Assembly (NCBI RefSeq): GCF_002285285.1
Contig: NZ_NSJF01000008.1
Location: 1 to 64,000, forward strand
Source of the DNA: Vandammella animalimorsus
GTDB lineage: Bacteria > Pseudomonadota > Gammaproteobacteria > Burkholderiales > Burkholderiaceae_C
Direction of reading: 5' to 3'
Length of the DNA: 64,000 bases
Under the pieces are notes generated by a model. That model saw only the letters and a program-made list of their open reading frames with translations. It was not told where the DNA came from and searched no databases. Positions 35,920 through 43,800 of this stretch are shown piece after piece. Every line of letters begins with the position of its first letter. Positions within the stretch are counted from its first letter, which is position 1. A program made the position numbers and the translations under genes.

Positions 35920-37887
35920 ATGTCCGCGCTGAAAAGCACCCCTTTGTTTCGTCTGAGTATTTTGCAGATGGCTTTGTTGGCGGGTTTTGCCCATGCCCAG
36001 CAGCGGGCCGATACATCGAAGAAAGATGCGGAATTGCCTGCCGTGCAGGTGCAAGGCCAGGCTCCCACGGCTGAGCCTGTAGAGGATTGGCGTGCTCAGG
36101 AGCGCAGCACGGATACCGACCTGAAAGAAGTCTTGGCCGATCAAGTGGCGGTGCAGTTCGGTGGTGGCAATGGTGCGTCGCAGTGGGTCACGATCCGTGG
36201 CATGGGGCAGGACCAGATCGACTACGTGGTTGATGATGCCTCCAGCGATGCGCAGATCTTCCATCACCAGGGCCGCTTCATGATGGATCCGGCACTGGTG
36301 AAGATCATCGGTATCGAGAAGGGTACGGGCTCGGCCAGCTCGGGCATTGGCGCCACCAGCGGCAAGATTGAGGCCACCACGGTCGATGCGCTGGATCTGC
36401 TGCGCGATGGTCAGGGCGTGGGCTTTCGCGTCAATGGCGGTATCAACACCAACAAGGGCCGCAATGGCGGGCTCTCCGTCTATGGCCGCAGCGGCAATTT
36501 CGATGGCCTGTTCGTAGGCAACCGCGTCGATGACCAAAACTACAAGGATGGCAGCGGCCGTGAAATCGGCAACAGCGCGCTCGATGGCCGCAGCTTCATG
36601 GCCAAGGCCGGGGTGAATTTCAGTGACGACCTGCGCCTGACGCTGAGCCACCGCCGTGAGCAGGAGTCGGGTCTGCGCAATCTGCGCGAGGAGTTTTTCT
36701 TCGACACCGCCAACGACGATCCTGCACACCGCCGCCGCACGGTGGACAGCACCACGGCCGCGCTGCGCGGCAGCCGGCTGGGCTTCATCGACACACTGGA
36801 CTTGAATGCCTCGATGATCCGCTCCGAGCAGGAAAGCGGCGCTGGCAAGCGTCTGCCGGCCTCGACGGTGAACATCGACACCAATGCCGGCAACCTGCGC
36901 CTGAGCAGCCGCCTGGGCGCGCACCGCATCAAGTACGGTGTGAACCTGCGCCAGCAGCAGGCAGGCTCCACGCGCTCGCAGGCTGCCGGGCTGGGCAAGC
37001 AGGAGAAAACCGACACCGGCCTGTACGTCGAAGGCATCTGGAGCTGGCACCCCATCACGCTGACCACTGGCCTGCGCTATGACCGCTTCAGCCTCAAGTC
37101 CAATGAGGGCGCCAAGCATTCGGATGGCAACGTCAACCCCAGCGTCGGCCTGATCTGGGATGCCACCGACACCCTGTCCTTCAACATCAGCCACAACCGC
37201 GCCAGCCGCAGCCCGCGTTTTTACGAGGCCCTGCTGGCCAGCACGCCTGTGCGCTACGACCGCGATCTGAAGGCCGAGCGCTCGCAGAACTCGGAAATTG
37301 GTTTTGACTGGGTCGATGGCGGACTGGCTGTTTCCGGCAGCTATTTCCAGCAGAAGATCCGCGATCTGCAGAACTTTGCCGGCATGAACTGTGTGGAGCG
37401 GGTTTGCGAATACCGGCTGGTGCGCAACAACGGCGAACTGACCAACCGCGGCTACGAGCTCAACAGCAGCTACCGCTGGCGCGATCTGACGGCCCGCCTG
37501 GGCGTGGCGCACAGCAAGCCCAAGCTCAACGGCGCGACCTACGATTCGGTGGCCACGGCCATCCCGATGGGCCGCCAGTGGACCACCGGCCTGAGCTACC
37601 ACTACCGCCCCTTCAACCTGGAGCTGGGCTGGCGTGGTCGCTATGCGCAAAAGGGCAGCTACATCAACGCCACCCGTGGCAGTGGCACGCCCGTCTCGCG
37701 CAGCGGCTACGGCGTGCACGACCTGCACGCCACCTGGATGCCGCTGGGCAAGGACACGCTGCACGTCAACTTCGCCGTGCACAACGTGGCCGACAAGCTC
37801 TACCGCAGCCACAGCCAGCGTTCGGGCAACAACGCCTTGCCCGAGCCAGGCCGCGAATTCCGCCTGAGCGTCAACTACCGCTACTGA
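35920..37887 (+). CDS. TonB-dependent outer-membrane receptor (655 aa)
   Basis: The start at 35920 follows GAGGAG and gives a signal peptide ending AHAQQ. After a TonB-box-like ELPAVQVQGQ (about residues 38-47) comes a plug domain with WVTIRGMGQDQIDYVVDD and KIIGIEKGTGSASSGIGATSG. The rest is a 22-strand-type beta barrel ending in the outer-membrane signature FRLSVNYRY with terminal aromatic residues. It imports a large ligand such as a siderophore or haem at the expense of TonB energy. The ligand cannot be told. No tonB, siderophore or ABC genes are adjacent, so it is an orphan receptor. A hairpin terminator follows. Confidence 0.9.
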   Translation: MSALKSTPLFRLSILQMALLAGFAHAQQRADTSKKDAELPAVQVQGQAPTAEPVEDWRAQERSTDTDLKEVLADQVAVQFGGGNGASQWVTIRGMGQDQIDYVVDDASSDAQIFHHQGRFMMDPALVKIIGIEKGTGSASSGIGATSGKIEATTVDALDLLRDGQGVGFRVNGGINTNKGRNGGLSVYGRSGNFDGLFVGNRVDDQNYKDGSGREIGNSALDGRSFMAKAGVNFSDDLRLTLSHRREQESGLRNLREEFFFDTANDDPAHRRRTVDSTTAALRGSRLGFIDTLDLNASMIRSEQESGAGKRLPASTVNIDTNAGNLRLSSRLGAHRIKYGVNLRQQQAGSTRSQAAGLGKQEKTDTGLYVEGIWSWHPITLTTGLRYDRFSLKSNEGAKHSDGNVNPSVGLIWDATDTLSFNISHNRASRSPRFYEALLASTPVRYDRDLKAERSQNSEIGFDWVDGGLAVSGSYFQQKIRDLQNFAGMNCVERVCEYRLVRNNGELTNRGYELNSSYRWRDLTARLGVAHSKPKLNGATYDSVATAIPMGRQWTTGLSYHYRPFNLELGWRGRYAQKGSYINATRGSGTPVSRSGYGVHDLHATWMPLGKDTLHVNFAVHNVADKLYRSHSQRSGNNALPEPGREFRLSVNYRY

Positions 37888-37969
37888 TCACTCTCGCTGC
37901 GTTCAGCGCGCGAGTGCGCGGCCAGGTTTGATCGCCTCTGCCGCGCCCCGCGTGCTCTCCCGCCCCCAC

Positions 37970-37995
37970 AGCCACGGCCCTGCCGTGGCTTTTTC
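37970..37995 (+). terminator. Terminator of the TonB receptor gene
   Basis: AGCCACGG (37970-37977) pairs with CCGTGGCT (37983-37990) around a five-base loop, followed by TTTTT. It lies 83 bases after the receptor stop, next to the convergent permease gene. Confidence 0.8.
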
Positions 37996-38014
37996 ATGGC
38001 CTTGGCAGCAGAGC

Positions 38015-39469
38015 TCACCACCACAGCAGCGCCACGCAAAACAGTGCCAGCACCGATACCGAGGGCAGCGCCGCCAGCAGCACCATGCGCTGCACCCAGG
38101 CGCGCTGGCCGGCAGCCTCTGGCGGGCACAGTTGCACGGCCATCTCCACCTTCGCCGGGGAGGCCATGAGCAGCAGTGCCGCGCTCACGTTGTGCGCTGC
38201 CATGAAGGGCAGCAGCGGCAGGCCCATTTGCAGCGCGATGCGCGCCTGCGTATCGGCCAGCATGGCATTGGCGCCGGTATTGGAGCCGGTGACGAAGCCG
38301 CCCAGCGCACCGACGAACGGCGCTGCCAGCGCATATCCGTGGCCCAGCCCGGCCAACGCCTGCGCCAGGCGGGCGGCCATGCCCGAAAGCGCCATCACCA
38401 GCCCCAGCAGGATGTAGCACACCGCCACCGCAGCCACCAGGGCCCAGCCGTGCAGCACGCGGGCCTGCAGGCCGCGCCACTGCAGTGCTGGAAGGGGCGT
38501 GCTGCCGCGCTGCACGCGCCAGGCCGTCAGCGCCGTGGCCAGCCACAGCCACAGCGCGGGCGAGGCCAGCGCCATCCAGGCGCTGCCGCCCAACCCTGCG
38601 GCGCGCAGGCTCTGTGCGGCCAGCAGCAGCCCACCCAGCAGCAGCGCATAAGCCTGCAGAGCCAGCAAGGCTGCCTGCGGCAGCGGCGGCCAGGCGCCGC
38701 GTTGGCGCATCAGGTGCAGCAGCATCACCAGCAAGGCCCCCAGCGCCCCCGCTGGCGCCGTGCCGGCCAGCCGGTTGCAGGCCCATACAGCCAGCCACAG
38801 CGCCAGTGCCGAAGCCGTGGCCAGCCCCAGCGCACGACCGCGCTGCCCCGGTTGCCCGGCCAGCCAGGCCGCGCCCCAGCCCGCCACCAGAAAGGGTGGC
38901 AGGCTCAGCCAGGCCGAGGCCTCGCCCAGCGCCTGAAAAGGCAGCTCGGCCATGCGTGCAGCAATCAGCGTGCCCGGCCCCATCGAGCCCCAGGGTACGG
39001 CGCACAGCCCCAGCAGGCCCACCAGCGCCGCGCGCGCTGGCGCCAGGCCCAGGTGCAGCAGCAGCGGAATACCCACCGTCACGCCAATGCCAAAGCCGGT
39101 GACCGATTCGGCAAATGGCGTCGCCCCATGCACCACCAGCAGCGCCGCGCCCACGCCCTGGCCGGCGCGCTGGCGCAGCCAGCCTGCCAGTGCCGCCTGC
39201 GCGCCGCTGGCTTGCAGCAGCTGGCTCAGCGCCAGGCCGCCGCCGATGATGCCCGCCACCTCCAGCACCACTGGCAGCCAATGCCAAGCTGCTGATGTCA
39301 GCGCTGGCGTGCCCGGCAGGCTGCCGCCAGTCAGGGGCTGGGTCGCCGCCAGGGCCAGCGCCACAGCCAGCCCCAGCAGGGCTGCGCGCAATGAAGGCCA
39401 GCCGCGCAATAAGGCGCCCAGCACCGCCAGAACGGGTAACAATGCCGCCAGGGACCACATGACATGCAC
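38015..39469 (-). CDS. L-lactate permease family transporter (484 aa)
   Basis: The polytopic membrane protein has about twelve to fourteen helices. Family motifs of LldP/LctP are visible: GATPFAESVTGFGIGVTVGIPLL, LLGLCAVPWGSMGPGTLIAA, and near the end GALGGFVTGSNTGANAMLADTQ with HNVSAALLLMASPAKVEMA. These correspond to the substrate-binding re-entrant segments of lactate/glycolate:proton symporters. It is somewhat shorter than the roughly 550-residue E. coli LldP. The adjacent divergent XRE-cupin regulator probably controls it through a pair of inverted repeats in the 51-base gap. Lactate or glycolate are the likely substrates. Confidence 0.85.
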   Translation of the reverse strand: MHVMWSLAALLPVLAVLGALLRGWPSLRAALLGLAVALALAATQPLTGGSLPGTPALTSAAWHWLPVVLEVAGIIGGGLALSQLLQASGAQAALAGWLRQRAGQGVGAALLVVHGATPFAESVTGFGIGVTVGIPLLLHLGLAPARAALVGLLGLCAVPWGSMGPGTLIAARMAELPFQALGEASAWLSLPPFLVAGWGAAWLAGQPGQRGRALGLATASALALWLAVWACNRLAGTAPAGALGALLVMLLHLMRQRGAWPPLPQAALLALQAYALLLGGLLLAAQSLRAAGLGGSAWMALASPALWLWLATALTAWRVQRGSTPLPALQWRGLQARVLHGWALVAAVAVCYILLGLVMALSGMAARLAQALAGLGHGYALAAPFVGALGGFVTGSNTGANAMLADTQARIALQMGLPLLPFMAAHNVSAALLLMASPAKVEMAVQLCPPEAAGQRAWVQRMVLLAALPSVSVLALFCVALLWW

Positions 39470-39474
39470 TCCTG

Positions 39475-39515
39475 AAATTCCTTATCTGCAATTTTAGTTT
39501 CCGATAAGAAATTAA
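39475..39515. promoter_or_regulatory. Inverted CTTATC repeats in permease/XRE-cupin divergent promoter
   Basis: AATTCCTTATCTGC (39475-39488) and the reverse complement of CCGATAAGAAATT (39501-39513) form two inverted half-sites with the core AATTnCTTATCnG. They occupy almost the whole space between the divergent starts. They are the natural operator for the XRE-cupin protein; binding is inferred. Confidence 0.55.
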
Positions 39516-39520
39516 AAAAC

Positions 39521-40138
39521 ATGGCAAATACCCTGATGACCCCCTTGCCCGACGAGCCTCAGGAGCCCCAGCCAGGGCCTGGCCGACACGACGCCGCCTT
39601 CGGCGCGGCCGTGCGCGCGCGCCGCGCGGAGATTGGCATCACCCTGGAGCAACTGGCCGAGGCCACCGGCATCTCGCGCAGCGCGCTCTCGCGCATCGAG
39701 CGCGGCGCCCTGGCCACCAGCCTGAACTACGGCCTGGCCATCGCCCAGGCGCTGGGGCGCGAGCTGCCCGAGCTGCTGGGCCAGGGCGGGCCGGCTGGCC
39801 AGCACATCACCCGCGCGGCCGATGGGGTGCGCTACGTTGATCCGGCCACGGGCGTGCAGCGCCAGGCGCTGGCGCGCCCGGCCCCGGGGGTGGAATGGGT
39901 GGCCTACACGCTGCCCGTGGGTGCGCAGACCGGCACCTTCGCACCCCATGGCCCGGGCACGCGCGAGACCTTCCATGTCGTCTCAGGCACGGTGGAGATT
40001 GAGCTGGATGGCCAGGCCGTTCGCCTGGGCCCGGGCGACACCGCCACGTTGCGCGCGGACGTGGCGCACCGCTTTCGCAACACCGGGCGCAGCGCGGCGC
40101 GCGTCATGCTGATCGTGGCTGAGCCCAGGGCCTGTTGA
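39521..40138 (+). CDS. XRE-cupin transcriptional regulator (205 aa)
   Basis: Residues 25-80 form an XRE helix-turn-helix (RARRAEIGITLEQLAEATG, then SRSALSRIERGALATSLNY). Residues 125-200 form a small cupin with GPGTRETFHVVSGTVEIELDG and LGPGDTATLRADVAHRFRNTG. Such proteins (SutR/PuuR type) bind a small ligand in the cupin and control the adjacent transport or catabolic gene. The start ATG follows an AT-rich AAATTAAAAAAC stretch with no clear ribosome-binding site, so the mRNA may have a very short leader. It is divergent from the lactate-permease family gene. Confidence 0.9.
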   Translation: MANTLMTPLPDEPQEPQPGPGRHDAAFGAAVRARRAEIGITLEQLAEATGISRSALSRIERGALATSLNYGLAIAQALGRELPELLGQGGPAGQHITRAADGVRYVDPATGVQRQALARPAPGVEWVAYTLPVGAQTGTFAPHGPGTRETFHVVSGTVEIELDGQAVRLGPGDTATLRADVAHRFRNTGRSAARVMLIVAEPRAC

Positions 40139-40283
40139 GGTTTAGGGGTTGTTGAGATTTAGTCTTGCGGCGGTGTTTTCGGTCAAAACTCCACAGCTGC
40201 CGCGTTTTCGCCTTGCATCTGCGGCTTTTGCCTCGAAAAACTGCTTTGTGCCCACTTGCACCGAAACTTTGAACAGGCTCTCA
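40139..40283. repeat. Intergenic element ending in TTTGAACAGGCTCTC (putative dispersed repeat)
   Basis: It starts with two near-copies, GTTGAGGTTTAGG and GTTGAGATTTAG, and ends TTTGAACAGGCTCTC at about 40268-40282. The same 15 bases recur at about 57055-57069 near nrdH. Frame and composition do not suggest coding. It looks like a short mobile or extragenic repeat of the host genome. Confidence 0.4.
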
Positions 40284-40838
40284 ATGACAGCAAAACCTGA
40301 ACGACCTAGACCTAGTGCCCTCTTGGCAGCGGTGTTGCACGATGGGCACGGCATTGCCGAGCCTGTGCTCAAAGCCTTTGTGCAACGCTTGCAGGCTCGT
40401 GGCGTCCGTGTGCGTGGCTTGCTTCAGGACAGCGTCGTGCAGGCTGACACGGCTGCTGATGGCAGCAGCATTTGCCAGCGCCACATGGAATTGGTGGATG
40501 TGCAAGGTGGCCAGCGTTATCTGATCTCTCAGGTGCTGGGCAAGGGGTCGCAAGCCTGCTGTCTGGATGCAGCAGGGGTGGCTGCAGCCAGCGTCGTGCT
40601 GCGTCGCGCCCTGCATGAGCAGCCCGATCTGATCGTGGCCAACCGCTTTGGCAAGATTGAGATCGAAGGCTCCGGCTTGCGTCAGGAAATTGCTGCCGCT
40701 GCTGCTGCTGGCATTCCATTACTCACGGCCGTGGATCAGCGTTTTTTGCCCGAGTGGCAGGCTTTTTGCGGTGGTATGGGCATGCAGCTTCCGCCCGACG
40801 TGCAAGCCTTGGAGCAGTGGTGGCAACACCTGCCCTGA
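40284..40838 (+). CDS. DUF2478 family protein (184 aa)
   Basis: The start MTAKPERPRPSALLAAVLHDGHG is chosen at the beginning of family likeness, because the upstream frame runs through a repeat element. The protein is a small alpha/beta P-loop-like fold without a standard Walker A: a strand LAAVLHDG, then the RGVRVRGLLQDS strand, a MELVDVQGGQRYLISQ beta hairpin, and DLIVANRFGKIEIEGSGLRQEI. The last segment, with a conserved NRFGKxExxGxG, marks DUF2478 proteins, which often lie beside molybdenum transport or cofactor genes. None is seen here. Function unknown. Confidence 0.75.
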   Translation: MTAKPERPRPSALLAAVLHDGHGIAEPVLKAFVQRLQARGVRVRGLLQDSVVQADTAADGSSICQRHMELVDVQGGQRYLISQVLGKGSQACCLDAAGVAAASVVLRRALHEQPDLIVANRFGKIEIEGSGLRQEIAAAAAAGIPLLTAVDQRFLPEWQAFCGGMGMQLPPDVQALEQWWQHLP

Positions 40839-40858
40839 GTACCTCGTTCAAGGCCGCT

Positions 40859-40874
40859 GCATAACACGCTCTAA
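40859..40874. repeat. Third copy of GCATAACACGCTCTAA
   Basis: These 16 bases are identical to the right arm of the inverted repeat near 29917-29932. They lie just after the DUF2478 stop and just before the stop of the convergent giant ATPase gene. Confidence 0.85.
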
Positions 40875-40895
40875 GCGGCAATGGGCCCGACGCCA

Positions 40896-43800
40896 TCATG
40901 GCGCAGGGCTGGGCGGTTCGGTGCGCACCATTTTGTCGAAGGCCTTGTCCACCACTTCGGTGTGGCGCACGCGCTCCTTGTCGCGTGGCGCGGCTTTGGC
41001 GTTGAGGATGTCGAGCTGCTCCTGGATGGCGGCGGCGATTTGCAGCATGACGCGGTGCAGGCCCAGCTGCTGGCGGCGGCTGTTGGCCAGGTGGTCTTGC
41101 ACGGGTTGCAGGGCGCTGGCCACCAGGTGGCCCAGCTCGCGCGCGGCCAGCAGGCGGCTGGTTTGTTCGGCCAGGTCTTTTTCTGCCTGGCTTGGGCTGG
41201 CGGCGTCAGCCTGTGCGGCAGGCGGCTGCGCGGCGGCCAGTTGTTGCAGGCTGGCCAGCAGTTCGGCCCAGGGGGCGGCGGGCTGGTTGGCGCTGGCTTC
41301 GGCCTGGGCACGGGTGGCGCGCACCAGGTCGATGAGCTGGGCGACGATTTGCCCGCCGGTGTCGGCATCGGCGCCGCCCATGGCTTGCGTGCGCTGGTAG
41401 TTGAGCTGGATTTCGCGCCAGCGCGCCTGCTGCGCTTGGCTCATGTGGCTGCGCAGCTCGGCGAGCTTGAGCAGGTTTTCCTCTGCGCCGGTGGTCAGCA
41501 GCTGCGCTTCGCCCAGGTAGTGGTCGTCCAGCAGTTGCTGCATTTCGGCTTCGTTCATGACGCTGGTGATTTTCTCGGCCAGCTTGTTCATGTTGCGGTA
41601 GGAGCCTTGCAGCTTGAAGGGCGGCTCGGTGCGGTTGGCGTCGGCCTGGGCGGCGCTGGCGATGTATTGCTGGTTGACGCGGTAGACGATTTCGCGCACA
41701 GCCAGCATGCGCTGGAGCACGGCGTCGATCTCGCGCAGCTCGGCGGCGCTGTAGTCGTGGCTGAGGTCGCCGGCGGAGAATTCCCGGCCCTGCGCCTTGC
41801 CGATGAGCAGGTACAGGTCCTTGAGATCGCGCGTGGCCAGCGGCGCCAGCGTGGGGTTGCTGGTCAGGCTGTTTTCGATGTAGCTGAGCTTGAAGGTCTC
41901 CTCCATGCCGCCGAGCACGTCGCCCAGGTTGTAGACGTCGGCGCGGTTGGCGAGCATGTCGGGGATCTTGAAGACCTCGCCCGATTCGGTGTAGGGGTTG
42001 CCGGCCATGACGATGCAGAACTTCTTGCCGCGCATGTCGTAGGTCTTGGTGCGCCCGCGCCAGACGCCCTCGATGCGGCGCGTGCCGTCCGACAGCGAGA
42101 TAAAGCGCTGCAAAAACTCCGGGTGGGTGTGCTGGATGTCGTCGATGTAGAGCATGACGTTGTTGCCCATCTCCAGCGCGAGGTTGAGTTTTTCCAGCTC
42201 CTGGCGGCTGGTGGCGTCGGGCGCCTGGGCGGGGTCGATGCTGCGCACTTCATGGCCCAGCGCCGGGCCGTTGATCTTCATGAAGATCAGCCCCAGGCGG
42301 CTGGCGACGTATTCCATCAGCGTGGTTTTGCCGTAGCCGGGTGGGGAGATCATCATCAGCAGGCCCATCAGGTCGGTGCGCTTGTGCTCGCCCACGGTGC
42401 CCATTTGCTTGGCCAGGTTGTCGCCGATGACGCTCAGGTACACGTCGTTGATGAGCTTGTTGCGCACGAAGCTGGCCAGCGGCCGGGGCTTGAACTCGTC
42501 CAGCCGCATGGCCGCGCGCTGCTCGGTGAGGATGTCCTGGCGCAATTGCTGGTAGCGGCGCAGGCCGGGCACGAAGTGGTTGGTGTGCCAGTGGGCGCGG
42601 CGCGCGAAGTCGTCCACGCCCAGCTCCAGCGCGCCATCGTGGATGCGCGGGTGCTGGCCCAGCAGGCCGGTGACAGTGGTGCGCAGCGGCACGTGCAGCA
42701 CCTCGTGCGCCGTGCCCTCGTGCAGCAGGGCCAGGGCGGCGGCTTCGGGCACGTAGTCCAGCGCGGCCTGGGCGTTCTGGGCCGATGCGCTGGCCTCGGC
42801 CTGGGCGATGGCGTTCAGCCACTGGACGGCCAGGGCAAAGCGCACGGCCAGCGGCTGCTCGGCATCGTGCAGGGTGGCGTGCAGCTCGGCCCAGCGGCCC
42901 TGGGGTTGCAGGCGCTCTTGCAGGCTGTGCAGCAAGGCTGCCGCCTGGCTGGAGAAGTGCAGCCGGGCTGCGCCGCCGCTGGCAGGGCCGGCCAGCTCCT
43001 CGGCCAGATAGGTCGCGGCCTGGGCGGCCAGGGATTGCAGGGCGGTATTGCTGTGCTGTGGTCTGGGCTGGGTCGGATCGCCCAAGTTGGCTTGGGCGGC
43101 CAGGTCGGCCGGCGCAAACACGGCTTCAAGCTGCTGGCTGCGCGCAAAGGCCAGCAGGGCCTGGGCCATTTCCTGCTCCAGCGCGGTGCGCGCCTGGGCG
43201 CTGCCCAGCAGTTGCTGCATGGCGGCGGCGCCCTGGGCGCGGCTGGGCCAATGGCGCGCTTGGGCGGCCAGTTTGAAGCCCGGCTCCGCGCCGCCATCCA
43301 GGCCCGCACTCAGGCTGCTCCACAGCAGCACGGCCAGGGCGCGGGCGCGGGCGTCGTGCGCCAGCACGCCGGCCTGCTCCTGCAGCGGCAGCAGCGCTTG
43401 CAGGATGAGGGCGGCATCGTGATCGTGGATGCCGCGCTCATAGCCTTCGCGGTAGCGCGGCGCGGCAAATTCGCGCACGGCGCGCACCAGCGCCTCGGGC
43501 TTGGGCAGCAAGGCCATGAGCTGGTCGCGGCTGGGGGCGGCGGCGCTGGCTTCTTCGCCTGGCTTGCCGCCTTCGCCGCCCTGGCTGGCGGTGCCTGTGG
43601 TGCCCACTGCTCCCACCCCTGTTGGGCGCGCTGCTTGCAGCATTTGCAGGGCCAGGTATTCAGCGCGGCTCAATTGGGGCGATTCGGATTCGAGCGAGAC
43701 GTCCCAGAACGGGCGCAGCGCGGCCAGCTCGGGCGCGTGCAGCGGCTCCATGAAGTCCGTGCCCGTCAGGTGCAGATGCAGCGTGTCGCCGCGCGGCATC

